A DNA stretch of 25,284 bases from CAZTLE01 sp964614415 (GCA_964614415.1 CAZTLE010000036.1:1-25284); one strand, 5' to 3'; positions 15,008 through 23,907 are shown, counted from the stretch's first letter. Notes: generated by a model from the sequence alone, not told the origin. A program made the numbers and translations.

Positions 15008-16075
15008 TTACAAAGTATTTACGTTGTTGAGATCTTCAAACGCTTTTTCAAGCCGTTTTCTGAAAGTGATCTCTCCTTCACGTAGCCACTTTCTGGGGTC
15101 GTAGTACTTTTTATTGGGAATGTCATCTCCGTCAGGATTTCCTATTTGGGTTCGGAGATAATCGATGTTATTCACCATATAATCCCGAATTCCTTCATTA
15201 AATGCAAACTGAAGGTCGGTATCAATGTTCATTTTTACCACTCCATAACCGATAGCCTCTCGAATTTCTTCAACCGTAGAACCGCTACCGCCATGGAATA
15301 CGAAATCAATAGGGTTATATCCCGTATTGAATTTCTGCTGAACATATTCCTGGGAATTTTTAAGAATCTTGGGAGTTAACTGCACATTACCCGGCTTGTA
15401 TACGCCGTGCACATTTCCAAAAGCAGCCGCCACAGTGAACTGATCGCTCACTTTCATTAGCTCCTCATAGGCATACGCGACTTCTTCAGGCTGTGTATAC
15501 AAACGGGAGGTATCCACATCGGTATTGTCTACGCCGTCTTCTTCCCCTCCGGTAATACCCAATTCGATCTCCAGGGTCATGCCCATCTTGCTCATACGTT
15601 CCAAATACCGCTTGCAAATGTCTATGTTCTCTTCGATCGGTTCTTCGGAGAGGTCTAACATGTGCGAACTGTACAACGGACTTCCGGTGCGCTCAAAGTG
15701 CGCTTCTCCGGCATCCAGCATGCCATCTACCCAGGGTAGCAATTTCTTAGCACAGTGATCGGTGTGCAAAATTACCGTAGCACCATAGGCTTCCGCCATT
15801 TGATGGATGTGCATGGCACCTGCTACCGCACCGGCAATGGAGGCCTTCTGCCCATCATTAGACAAGCCTTTTCCGGCATTGAAATGGGCACCGCCGTTAG
15901 AAAATTGTATGATGACCGGTGCGTTGAGGGCTTTCGCCGTTTCGAGCACCGTATTGATACTGTTGGATCCTACTACATTCACTGCAGGCATGGCAAAGCT
16001 CTTTTCTTTAGCCAATTTGTGAATTTCCTGCACGTTTCGACCGGTAGCAACTCCGGGGGTTATAGAATGACTCAT
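15008..16075 (-). CDS. fbaA: Fructose-bisphosphate aldolase, class II
   Basis: Zinc-dependent aldolase that splits fructose 1,6-bisphosphate to glyceraldehyde 3-phosphate and dihydroxyacetone phosphate, and works in reverse in gluconeogenesis. Its 355 residues fit the FbaA (class IIA) subgroup. Visible signatures are VIIQFSNGGAHF, the metal and catalytic HTDHC near 103, ELGITGGEEDGVDN near 165-178, VFHGGSGS near 258 and KMNIDTD near 285. The ATG at 16075 gives the expected N-terminus. tamL ends 44 bases upstream and accD begins 45 bases downstream, all on the reverse strand. A -7 box in the tamL-fbaA gap suggests it can also be transcribed alone. Confidence 0.97.
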   Translation of the reverse strand: MSHSITPGVATGRNVQEIHKLAKEKSFAMPAVNVVGSNSINTVLETAKALNAPVIIQFSNGGAHFNAGKGLSNDGQKASIAGAVAGAMHIHQMAEAYGATVILHTDHCAKKLLPWVDGMLDAGEAHFERTGSPLYSSHMLDLSEEPIEENIDICKRYLERMSKMGMTLEIELGITGGEEDGVDNTDVDTSRLYTQPEEVAYAYEELMKVSDQFTVAAAFGNVHGVYKPGNVQLTPKILKNSQEYVQQKFNTGYNPIDFVFHGGSGSTVEEIREAIGYGVVKMNIDTDLQFAFNEGIRDYMVNNIDYLRTQIGNPDGDDIPNKKYYDPRKWLREGEITFRKRLEKAFEDLNNVNTL

Positions 16076-16096
16076 TGGTGTTTTTTAATTGGTTAG

Positions 16097-16104
16097 CAAA
16101 AATA
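16097..16104 (-). promoter_or_regulatory. -7 box ahead of fbaA
   Basis: TATTTTTG on the reverse strand matches TAnnTTTG exactly and ends 21 bases before the fbaA ATG. No clear -33 TTTG is seen, so strength is uncertain. Confidence 0.5.
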
Positions 16105-16119
16105 GTAATTTTTGATTGT

Positions 16120-18693
16120 TTAGAAGGGGTAGTTGATCCCTATGTTGTATACCGCATTGGCAAAATTGTAATCCTTGAACCAGCGTTCTCCAATAGGCCT
16201 GGCCGGATTATGGGTCTTGAATCCCACGTCAAAACGAAGTACGAAAATTCCGAAGTCATATCGAAGTCCCACTCCTGACGCCACTGCCAGCTCCTTGAGA
16301 TCCTGAAGTCCGCTGAATCTGAACGCTTCGTTCTCCACGTCATCCAGGACGTTCCAGATATTACCGGCATCGATAAAAAAGGCTCCTTTGAAAGATCCCA
16401 AAATAGTATATCGGTATTCGGCGTTAAAGGCCAGTTTAAAGTTCGCTTCGTTGAAATCGAGGATACCGCCACTGCTTCCCGGACCCAGATCATAAGCCCG
16501 CCATCCGCGGTTGTCGTTGGCACCTCCTCCAAAGTAACTACGGGTGAAAGGAATGCTGTTGCTGTTCCCATACGGAATGGCAATACCGCCAAATGCCCGT
16601 ATCGCAAAGATGTTATTTTCGTTGATCTCCCAGTGTTTGATGTAATCGGCCTCGAACTTGGCATATTGTGAGAAAGCCACCCCAAAGATTCGATTGTTCC
16701 CATTGGAGTCTTCTTCCAGATTGGCAATACCTGCCACCGCAGACAGCAGATTCCCTGCTGATTCGATCTTCCATCGGAAACGGGAGAAGCTATTGTCCAG
16801 AATGTTATCCCGCGTATCGCGAATCCAGGTGTAACTGGTGGCAAAGATCAGGTTGTCCTCGGTAAGTCGGAATCGTCTTTCGGTGATACTCAGGACCTCC
16901 TGTAATTCATCATCCGTGAGATTAAGATCATCAACTCCAAAAAGAGCACTGGTAATAAACTCGTCTACCTCCTCCGGAATCGCAAGCATTGGATTATCTC
17001 CGGGGTTATCGAATACGAATCCGCTCGACACGGCAAGCTCATTCAGTCGGTCATACGAACTTTGGTAGACGTTGAAGTAGTTTTCCGTGTTCAGGTTTCG
17101 AACATACTGCACATTGAACAAGTCAAATTGGTCCGATCGTATTTGAGAGGGCTTCCAATTGTAGTTGAAGATGGTATTGACCGTTTGGCGGTCTAATCCG
17201 ATATTATTCTGTGCGCTGAATCCAAGACTCATACTGGTCCTGGGTGACATGTACTTCGGAATCCACTTTTCAGTCTTAATGGGAAAAAGTATGCGCGGAA
17301 ACGATAATTTGGTCTGGCCACCTACTTCAGAAACATTGAAAAACTGACTCTCGCTATCAGCTGCATCATTGGATGAACCCACACTACCACTGACTGATAC
17401 CTCCAGGGTTTCGGCCCCTCTAAAAACATTACGGGTTAGGAAGGTAGTGCTAAACCCTATACCAAACTGTTGAATGGTAGAGGTGAAGGCGTCAAAATCA
17501 ACCCCGAGAGTGTACTTTTTCCTGGGGCTTAACAGTACGGTAGCAATGAGTCCGGTTCCGGTCGAATCTTTCGGGTCTTCGGTATAGCTAATATTGGGAT
17601 ACCTGAAGATGCGCAGGTCACTTATTTGATTATAGGTAAGCGTCCGATCGATATCCCTGAAAATCTCACCCGGAGATATAGAGATGGCATCGGTGATGGC
17701 ATTGGGCCGGAACTTCAGTTTGTCGTAGCTGTAAAGATTGAATCCCTCGTATCGGGTTGAGTCCTGAAAAATACGGTTCCTGTTGGCATAGGCATAATCG
17801 GTTACGACCCGCACTTCATTGATGGTATGCACCTTGAATGGCTCGGTGTAGGTGCTATCCCCTGCGTTGATCTTACGATCCGGGATGATATAGTCAACGT
17901 TCATTTTGTGTCCGGTATCGACGGTATCCGCCTCAAAAGTCACATAGTCCTGATCAAAATAGTATAAACCCGAATTGCGGAACTGCACCGTAAGGCGGTC
18001 ACGCTCGTTCTCAAAATCCCGAAGATTGTATTGTTTGCCCGACTCAATGAACGAAATATCCTTGGTCATTTGAAACAGCGAATCGACAATGGGAGAGCTT
18101 ATCTGTTCTCTAATGGAGTCCACTATGTAGGGAGTATAACGCTGTACTTCAAACCGTAATTCAGCTCTCTTTTCCTTGGTTTCGTCAGGAATCAGGGTAT
18201 GCCTGGCTTTTGCATTGAACCAACCCTGATTGTAATAATATTTTTCGAGTCGGTCCAGTGATTTTTTCGTCTTGTCCGGATCGATGATCACGGGAGCATC
18301 CCCCGATTTTTGCAACCACTCATTGAATCCCACGTAGCTATTTCCCAGTTCATCCACCTGTTTTTTGGACAATCGACGCTTTAAACGTTCCTGCCTTTTG
18401 GGTTTCTTGGCTAACCATTTTTGATAGGTGGAGTCGGGGGTGGGATCGGCCAGATTATAGATGTGAAGGCCGAAGGGAATTCCGAGGACCTTGGGATTGG
18501 GCTGCTGGCTCAGGATACTTTCAATACTACCGTCTTTTACTTCCACGCTATCAACGACCACGGTATTTTCGGTGAGGAGGTATTCTCCGTCTTGGAGGTG
18601 CTTAACAGCATTGCAGGAAGAAAACAACAGGGGGAATCCTAAAAATACTACTATTTTTGTGAGGTTTCGGGCCAAGCGCTTAGGTTTACTCAA
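16120..18693 (-). CDS. tamL: TamL-type Omp85 outer-membrane lipoprotein (BamA/TamA family)
   Basis: 857-residue Omp85 protein involved in outer-membrane protein or lipid assembly. A signal peptide ends in PLLFSSC (Cys27), marking it as the lipidated Bacteroidota form of TamA. POTRA-like repeats fill the N-terminal half: SLDRLEKYYYNQGWFNAKAR near 145-165, then RDRLTVQFRNSGLYYFDQD near 235-255. The C-terminal half is a beta-barrel with alternating strands, an FGGGANDNRGW-type loop (the Omp85 RGF region, about 710-720) and a terminal aromatic strand ending in INYPF. The start is TTG; no ATG lies in frame before the upstream stop, and the signal peptide fits this start. It lies 17 bases from the divergent methyltransferase gene, so its promoter must lie inside that gene. 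Confidence 0.92.
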   Translation of the reverse strand: MSKPKRLARNLTKIVVFLGFPLLFSSCNAVKHLQDGEYLLTENTVVVDSVEVKDGSIESILSQQPNPKVLGIPFGLHIYNLADPTPDSTYQKWLAKKPKRQERLKRRLSKKQVDELGNSYVGFNEWLQKSGDAPVIIDPDKTKKSLDRLEKYYYNQGWFNAKARHTLIPDETKEKRAELRFEVQRYTPYIVDSIREQISSPIVDSLFQMTKDISFIESGKQYNLRDFENERDRLTVQFRNSGLYYFDQDYVTFEADTVDTGHKMNVDYIIPDRKINAGDSTYTEPFKVHTINEVRVVTDYAYANRNRIFQDSTRYEGFNLYSYDKLKFRPNAITDAISISPGEIFRDIDRTLTYNQISDLRIFRYPNISYTEDPKDSTGTGLIATVLLSPRKKYTLGVDFDAFTSTIQQFGIGFSTTFLTRNVFRGAETLEVSVSGSVGSSNDAADSESQFFNVSEVGGQTKLSFPRILFPIKTEKWIPKYMSPRTSMSLGFSAQNNIGLDRQTVNTIFNYNWKPSQIRSDQFDLFNVQYVRNLNTENYFNVYQSSYDRLNELAVSSGFVFDNPGDNPMLAIPEEVDEFITSALFGVDDLNLTDDELQEVLSITERRFRLTEDNLIFATSYTWIRDTRDNILDNSFSRFRWKIESAGNLLSAVAGIANLEEDSNGNNRIFGVAFSQYAKFEADYIKHWEINENNIFAIRAFGGIAIPYGNSNSIPFTRSYFGGGANDNRGWRAYDLGPGSSGGILDFNEANFKLAFNAEYRYTILGSFKGAFFIDAGNIWNVLDDVENEAFRFSGLQDLKELAVASGVGLRYDFGIFVLRFDVGFKTHNPARPIGERWFKDYNFANAVYNIGINYPF

Positions 18694-18710
18694 TTCAAAA
18701 ATACACTATT

Positions 18711-19436
18711 TTGGTCAGCAAAGGTCAAATAAAGTTAATAACGGGATTACAGCAAAAAAAGTACCGCGAGCGGCACGGTCTCTTCGTGGCGGAAGGGCCT
18801 AAAGTAATTTCCGAATTACGCAAAGCGGGCTTCGAGCCAACCGCGTTTTTCTCTACTGATTCCAGGGACGTTGAATACCATGATGCTCAGGAAATCTCTG
18901 AAGCCGACCTTCGCAAGCTTAGCTTTCTTAAAACGCCCAATACTTCTTTGGCTGTTTTTAAGATTCCTGAAAATACCATGCCAAAGACAAAGGGGTTGAC
19001 CGTTGCGCTTGATGCTGTGCGTGATCCGGGGAATCTGGGAACAATTATCCGCATGTGTGATTGGTTTGGGGTAACTCAGTTATTGTGTTCCGAAGATACT
19101 GCGGACTGCTACAATCCCAAGGTGGTTCAGGCGACCATGGGCTCCATCGCCAGGGTTTCTGTACACTATGTAGATCTCAAATCACTTCTGAATGAGATTC
19201 AGTTGCCCGTGCTGGCGGCCTGTATGGAAGGTTCAAATGTATATCGCGAAGAACTTCCGCAGGACGCTGTTCTCGTCATGGGAAATGAAGCTAACGGAAT
19301 CTCGCCGGGGATTCTTGAGGTGGTTTCAAAGCGTATCACCATTCCTCAATTCGGACAACAGGAGACTGAAAGTTTGAACGTAGCGACCGCTACGGCCATT
19401 CTGCTAAGCGAATTCAGACGATCTACTGAAAGGTAA
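18711..19436 (+). CDS. SpoU/TrmH-family RNA 2'-O-methyltransferase
   Basis: SPOUT-class enzyme that transfers a methyl group from S-adenosylmethionine to a ribose 2'-OH of rRNA or tRNA. At 241 residues it is typical. An N-terminal substrate-binding domain (about 1-95, LITGLQQKKYRERHGLFVAE) precedes the knotted catalytic domain. Motif 1 lies near 100-118 (ALDAVRDPGNLGTIIRMCDW), motif 2 near 188-196 (VMGNEANGIS) and motif 3 near 210-225 (IPQFGQQETESLNVATATAI). The start is TTG giving MVSKGQIKLI, a usual beginning for this family in Flavobacteria; no in-frame ATG exists upstream. The exact target nucleotide cannot be read from sequence. Its 3' end overlaps the convergent porT gene by 14 bases. 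Confidence 0.93.
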   Translation: MVSKGQIKLITGLQQKKYRERHGLFVAEGPKVISELRKAGFEPTAFFSTDSRDVEYHDAQEISEADLRKLSFLKTPNTSLAVFKIPENTMPKTKGLTVALDAVRDPGNLGTIIRMCDWFGVTQLLCSEDTADCYNPKVVQATMGSIARVSVHYVDLKSLLNEIQLPVLAACMEGSNVYREELPQDAVLVMGNEANGISPGILEVVSKRITIPQFGQQETESLNVATATAILLSEFRRSTER

Positions 19437-20130
19437 AGTTGACAAAAATTCCCCGTGAAGCCATTCTATTGATATTGCTGGTCCATGGACTATTGGGGTC
19501 GTCATCACGAACGAGTTCGTCATTCAGCGCAAATACACCTCGAATGGAAGGTGTAAATTTGAAGTAATACAGGTAAAGGTCAATACCGAAACCAACTTCA
19601 TAGTAGAATGTTCTGCGGGTCATCCGGAACTGCCCCTCGTCGTTGTCCTCCGGGTTCAATTCGTTACTGGAAAGGTTAAAGGAGGTCGATACACCACCAA
19701 CGATGAACGGTTTGATATTATTGAGACGCTTCGTTGAGAACTTTACCAGCAGCGGCACATGAATATAGGTAGACTTGACTTCCCGCATTCGATCGCGTTC
19801 CTCTACCAAAGCCGGGAATTCCAAATCACGCTGCGTAAAATACAAACCCGGCTCCAGGCGCAGGTTGATGAACTTGTTGATGCGCATATCTCCGATCAGC
19901 CCTACGTTGAATCCGCCGCTCCGGCTTACGATCACATCTGTGTTATCATCGAAGAACTGCTGGTTGTAGTCAAACTTAAAGTCGTAGCTATTGAATCCAA
20001 GAAAGTACCCCCAGGTAAGGAACCGTTTGTCAAAATTCTCGAGATTGGCCAATCGTTCTTTGCTAAACAACTGAGCTTGAGCGCTCTGTGCAAAAACAAG
20101 AAAAGCCAGTACGAAAAAGAGTCGTTTCAT
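19423..20130 (-). CDS. porT: PorT-family outer-membrane protein of the type IX secretion system
   Basis: 235-residue outer-membrane beta-barrel. The signal peptide is residues 1-19 (MKRLFFVLAFLVFAQSAQA). After a short linker (LFSKERLANLENFDKRFLTW) come alternating strands, for example GYFLGFNSYDFKFDY, INLRLEPGLYFTQRDLEF, TYIHVPLLVKFST, FYYEVGFGIDLYLYYFKFTP and a terminal strand ending in FVNFTFQ. PorT/SprT is required for T9SS secretion and, in gliding species, for motility. The assignment rests on length, the conserved linker, the barrel pattern and position directly after ubiE (4-base gap), a common order in this phylum. The secreted protein at 1320-5615 is a likely cargo of this system. 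Generic PorT-like outer-membrane barrels are a less likely alternative. Confidence 0.88.
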   Translation of the reverse strand: MKRLFFVLAFLVFAQSAQAQLFSKERLANLENFDKRFLTWGYFLGFNSYDFKFDYNQQFFDDNTDVIVSRSGGFNVGLIGDMRINKFINLRLEPGLYFTQRDLEFPALVEERDRMREVKSTYIHVPLLVKFSTKRLNNIKPFIVGGVSTSFNLSSNELNPEDNDEGQFRMTRRTFYYEVGFGIDLYLYYFKFTPSIRGVFALNDELVRDDDPNSPWTSNINRMASRGIFVNFTFQ

Positions 20131-20134
20131 AATC

Positions 20135-20866
20135 TTATTTAATCGCAGTATAAATACTTGCTACACCAAAGGTCTGGGGTTTATTTTCCACCTCTATAAA
20201 CCCAATTTTCCTCAAAATATTGTTAAGCACTTCACCATGTGGAAAAACAGAGGCACTTTCGCTCAGATAACGGTACGCTACCTTATCCCTTGAGAAGACT
20301 CTGCCGATGGCCGGAAGCACAAATTTTGTATAGAATTTGTATCCCTGCTTATACAGCGGCTTTGTTGGAACCGAGGTTTCCAGAATAACCAACTGCCCGC
20401 CCGGGCTTAACGTACGGCGAATCTCACTCAAACCTTGCTCCAGATCCTCAAAATTCCGAATGCCAAAGGACACCGTGATAGCATCAAAAGTCCCATCATC
20501 AAAGGGTAGCGCTTCAGAGTCTCCCTGGATGAATTCCAAACGTTCCTGAAATTTAGACTTCGCCGCTTTCTTCCGGGCAACCGATAACATGCCTTCCGAC
20601 AGATCAAGTCCTACCACCCGGTCAATATCAGTTTTTTCAGCGAATTGAATGGCGAGGTCCCCTGTGCCCGTAGCAATGTCCAAAAGGCTTTCCGGGTCTT
20701 TGGCGGAAACAAGGGCGATGACCTTCTTTCGCCAACGGACATCTGCTCCAAAGGAGATTACACGGTTGAGTCCGTCGTAGTTCTCCGAGATCGTATCGAA
20801 CATTTGCTCGACCTGCTTCTTCTTATTGAGCTCTGAATCCTTATATGGAGTTACCTTTTCGCGCAT
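20135..20866 (-). CDS. ubiE: Demethylmenaquinone methyltransferase (UbiE/MenG)
   Basis: S-adenosylmethionine-dependent C-methyltransferase, 243 residues. In Bacteroidota, which use menaquinone, it makes menaquinone from demethylmenaquinone as the last step of the pathway. UbiE signatures are clear: FDTISENYDGLNRVISFGAD near 24-43, the SAM motif LLDIATGTGDLAIQF near 60-75, LDLSEGMLSVARKKA near 92-106, DAITVSFGIRNFEDL near 125-140, and PGGQLVILETSVP near 155. The C-terminus (PQTFGVASIYTAIK) is typical. It is the first gene of a two-gene unit with porT. An exact -7 box (TAGCTTTG) lies 29 bases before its ATG. It is divergent from trkA. Confidence 0.96.
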   Translation of the reverse strand: MREKVTPYKDSELNKKKQVEQMFDTISENYDGLNRVISFGADVRWRKKVIALVSAKDPESLLDIATGTGDLAIQFAEKTDIDRVVGLDLSEGMLSVARKKAAKSKFQERLEFIQGDSEALPFDDGTFDAITVSFGIRNFEDLEQGLSEIRRTLSPGGQLVILETSVPTKPLYKQGYKFYTKFVLPAIGRVFSRDKVAYRYLSESASVFPHGEVLNNILRKIGFIEVENKPQTFGVASIYTAIK

Positions 20867-20895
20867 TTCATGTATCCTTCTCTGACCGGAAGGTG

Positions 20896-20903
20896 CAAAG
20901 CTA
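20896..20903 (-). promoter_or_regulatory. -7 box of ubiE-porT
   Basis: TAGCTTTG on the reverse strand is an exact TAnnTTTG match, ending 29 bases before the ubiE ATG. No convincing -33 TTTG is seen at the expected distance. Confidence 0.6.
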
Positions 20904-21024
20904 CGTACTTTTGTTTAATCAGAGATGTAATTATAAGGCTCTTTGATCTTTTGTACCTGTAATTTATCCCGGTTAAATTGTGTTGCAGGTGTGCAGTTTT
21001 TCAATGCCGTATGCCAAAAATATA

Positions 21025-21032
21025 TACCTTTG
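21025..21032 (+). promoter_or_regulatory. -7 box of trkA-trkH
   Basis: TACCTTTG is an exact TAnnTTTG match, ending 23 bases before the trkA ATG. A T-rich stretch (TTTTTC, about 20997-21002) stands near the -33 position with a slightly long spacer. Confidence 0.65.
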
Positions 21033-21055
21033 CGGCCTACTAGCCCTTTCTTCTT

Positions 21056-22405
21056 ATGAAAATTATTATTGCGGGTGCCGGTGAAGTTGGATTTCATTTA
21101 GCCAAACTGCTTTCTTTTGAGTCCCAGGAGATCACGCTTATAGATACCAACAGAGAATCTCTGTCGTACGCGGATGGTCATTTGGACATACGCGTCATAA
21201 AGGGTGATGCTACTTCTATTTCCGTATTGAAAGATGCCCGTGTTGATAGCACCGATCTGGTGATAGGTGTTACCTCCAGCGAGACGACCAATATTACCAT
21301 GTGCGTGCTGGCCAAGCAATTGGGCGCCAAACGAACGATAGCCCGTATCTCAAATACCGAGTTTATCGACCATAAGGATGAGGTGGGTTTTACAAAATTC
21401 GGAATAGATGAACTGATCTCTCCGGAATCTCTGGCAGCCAATGAGATTGAACTACTTCTCAATCAGAGTGCATTCAACGATACCTACGAGTTTGAGGAAG
21501 GAGCCCTTACTATGATCGGATTGCAGTTGTCCAGAACGGCAACATTCGTAGGCCGGTCGGTACGGGAAATAGGGGAGCAGTATCCTGAGTTGAATTATGT
21601 GCCTATCGCGATACAGCGCTACGGAACCCAATACACCTTAATCCCCAGAGGAGATACTCTATTTAAGGAAGGAGATCAGGTATACTTCGTGACCACTCAG
21701 AGCGGGGTAGATCATATCTATACACTTTCGGGGAAGGTGCGTGAAGAGATCAAAGATGTTATGATCATGGGGGGAAGCAAGATTGGTTATAAAACGGCAA
21801 AGGACCTGTGCAAGTCGAGTTTTAAGGTCAAACTTGTTGAGAGCGATAAGGATAAGGCCTTCGAAATTGCCGAAGAGATCCCTGGTTGTCTTGTGATCAA
21901 TGGAGATGGACGTAATGTGGAGTTACTGCAAGAGGAATCGATCGAGGACATGGACGCGTTCATTTCGGTGACCGGGAACAGCGAGACCAATATTATGTCC
22001 TGTCTGGTAGCCAAGTCCAAAGGGGTTAAGAAAACCATTGCCCTGGTCGAGAACATGGATTACTTTCAGCTATCCCAGTCTATTGGTATCGATACTCTGA
22101 TCAATAAAAAACTACTGGCCGCCAACAATATCTTCAGGCACGTTCGCCGCGGAGAGATCGTTGCTATAACCCGTCTTAATAATATGAATGTGGAACTGCT
22201 GGAGTTTGTGGTGACACCAACTTCCGAAGTATGTGACAAGATCATTCGCGAGATCGATTTTCCGCGTTCCGCCATTATCGGCGGGGTGATTCGAAACGAC
22301 GAAGGGATTATTGCACTCGGAGGATTCGAGATCAAGAGTGGTGATCGCATTGTTGTTTGTTGCCTTCCACAGGCCATCAAGAAAGTGGAAAAACTCTTTG
22401 AGTAA
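21056..22405 (+). CDS. trkA: Trk system potassium transporter peripheral protein TrkA
   Basis: Cytoplasmic NAD(H)-binding regulator of K+ uptake, 449 residues, with the double-RCK layout of TrkA. The first Rossmann domain starts at IIIAGAGEVGFHLAKLL (GxGxxG at 6-11) with the acidic end IDTN. A TrkA-C-type domain follows (about 145-220, TMIGLQLSRTATFVGRSVRE). The second Rossmann domain begins near 235 (VMIMGGSKIGYKTAKDL) with VESDKDKA, and a second TrkA-C domain (about 375-449) ends at KKVEKLFE. Its stop overlaps the trkH start by one base (TAATG), so the two are translationally coupled. The -7 box at 21025-21032 should drive both genes. Confidence 0.97.
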   Translation: MKIIIAGAGEVGFHLAKLLSFESQEITLIDTNRESLSYADGHLDIRVIKGDATSISVLKDARVDSTDLVIGVTSSETTNITMCVLAKQLGAKRTIARISNTEFIDHKDEVGFTKFGIDELISPESLAANEIELLLNQSAFNDTYEFEEGALTMIGLQLSRTATFVGRSVREIGEQYPELNYVPIAIQRYGTQYTLIPRGDTLFKEGDQVYFVTTQSGVDHIYTLSGKVREEIKDVMIMGGSKIGYKTAKDLCKSSFKVKLVESDKDKAFEIAEEIPGCLVINGDGRNVELLQEESIEDMDAFISVTGNSETNIMSCLVAKSKGVKKTIALVENMDYFQLSQSIGIDTLINKKLLAANNIFRHVRRGEIVAITRLNNMNVELLEFVVTPTSEVCDKIIREIDFPRSAIIGGVIRNDEGIIALGGFEIKSGDRIVVCCLPQAIKKVEKLFE

Positions 22406-23907
22406 TGAGTAGCTCCCTGTCACGGTTTAATTTCAAGATCATCTTCCATCTTATGGGACTGCTACTGCTGGTAAACGGCGGTTTTATGCTGTTGGCAGCC
22501 CTGGTGAGCTTTTTTTACGAAGATGGAATTTGGTTACAGATCGTATGGGCAGGTGCCGTGGTGTTAGGCGTGGGTGGAGCGTTCATGCTGGCGACACGAG
22601 GCCACCGCAAAGAAATCAAGAAAAAGGAAGGATATATTATCGTAACCTTCGGGTGGTTGTTCATGTCACTCACGGGAACCTTACCATACCTTTTCACAGG
22701 TTCCATCCCGGTCTTTACGGATGCCTTCTTCGAGACCATGAGTGGATATACCACCACAGGGGCCTCTATACTCAACGATATTGAAAGCCTGCCGTACGGT
22801 GTCCTGTTCTGGAGGAGCATTACACATTGGATAGGAGGAATGGGTATTATCGTACTCGCTATTGCTATTCTTCCGTTGTTGGGGATAGGTGGAATGCAGC
22901 TCTTTGCCGCGGAAGCTCCAGGACCAGGGGGCGATAAATTACACCCGCGTATTACCGATACGGCTAAACGTTTATGGCTTATTTATGTAGGATATACTGT
23001 GGCCGAAACCATTCTCCTCAAAGTGGCGGGAATGAGCTTCTTCGATGCGATTAACCATTCACTGAGTACACTTAGTACGGGAGGGTTCTCCACCAAAAAT
23101 GCCAGTGTGGCTCATTGGAATGGTCAGCCTATCATTCAGTACATTATCATGATTTTCATGTTCCTGGCCGGAACCAACTTCGTTCTCAGCTACTTCGCTT
23201 TCAAAACGAGGTTCAGTAGGGTTTTTCGGGATGAAGAGTTTCGGTTGTATGGATTCTTTGTAGTGGGACTCACCATAGTTGCCGGTCTGGTGATCTATTT
23301 TAATGACAGTTTGCTCAACGGCAATTACCCCATGGTGTGGGGAGAGTTTGAAAGTGCCATCCGCCATGGCTTGTTCCAGGTGCTGGCTATTGTTACTACT
23401 ACGGGATTCGTTTCGGCCGATTTCACCTCCTGGACACCATTACTTACCATATTCTTCTTCGGACTCATGTTCCTGGGAGGATCGGCCGGTTCCACATCAG
23501 GTGGTATCAAGATCGTTCGGCATTTGATTATGATAAAGAACGGTATCATGGAATTCAGGCGTACGTTGCATCCACACGGTATCATCCCTGTTCGCTACAA
23601 TACCAAGGCGGTTCAGCAACCCATTGTTTTCAACATACTTGCCTTTTTCATCCTGTATATGCTGTCGTTCATCATTGGGGTCCTGGTGTTCTCTACGATG
23701 GGACTGGACTTCGAAACGGCTTTGGGTGGTGCGGCCTCTTCCCTGGGGAACGTAGGTCCGGCCCTGGGTGACCTGGGGCCAGTGGAAAACTACAGCGGGC
23801 TTCCTGCCGGAGCTAAATGGTGGGCGACATTTCTGATGCTCATAGGGCGATTGGAATTGTTCACTGTATTGATCCTGTTCACACCCTTCTTCTGGCGCAA
23901 CAGATAG
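22405..23907 (+). CDS. trkH: Trk/Ktr-type potassium transporter membrane subunit TrkH
   Basis: Ion-conducting membrane subunit, 500 residues, many hydrophobic helices. The four selectivity-filter loops are visible: TMSGYTTTGASIL (about 113), STLSTGGFSTKNAS (about 221), IVTTTGFVSADF (about 329) and SSLGNVGPALGDL (about 444). The intramembrane loop FLGGSAGSTSGGIKIVRHL (about 355-373) and a basic stretch after it (EFRRTLHPHGIIPVRY) are typical of TrkH. Length and N-terminal extra helices favour TrkH over the shorter KtrB. Together with TrkA it should form a K+ importer. The stop codon TAG abuts the stop codon of the convergent OmpA-like gene with no base between. Confidence 0.96.
   Translation: MSSSLSRFNFKIIFHLMGLLLLVNGGFMLLAALVSFFYEDGIWLQIVWAGAVVLGVGGAFMLATRGHRKEIKKKEGYIIVTFGWLFMSLTGTLPYLFTGSIPVFTDAFFETMSGYTTTGASILNDIESLPYGVLFWRSITHWIGGMGIIVLAIAILPLLGIGGMQLFAAEAPGPGGDKLHPRITDTAKRLWLIYVGYTVAETILLKVAGMSFFDAINHSLSTLSTGGFSTKNASVAHWNGQPIIQYIIMIFMFLAGTNFVLSYFAFKTRFSRVFRDEEFRLYGFFVVGLTIVAGLVIYFNDSLLNGNYPMVWGEFESAIRHGLFQVLAIVTTTGFVSADFTSWTPLLTIFFFGLMFLGGSAGSTSGGIKIVRHLIMIKNGIMEFRRTLHPHGIIPVRYNTKAVQQPIVFNILAFFILYMLSFIIGVLVFSTMGLDFETALGGAASSLGNVGPALGDLGPVENYSGLPAGAKWWATFLMLIGRLELFTVLILFTPFFWRNR

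Noticed and set aside
16140..16844. Reverse-strand 234-codon frame inside tamL
   Set aside because: It overlaps the Omp85 barrel in another frame of the same strand; tamL is continuous and complete there, so there is no frameshift or second gene.
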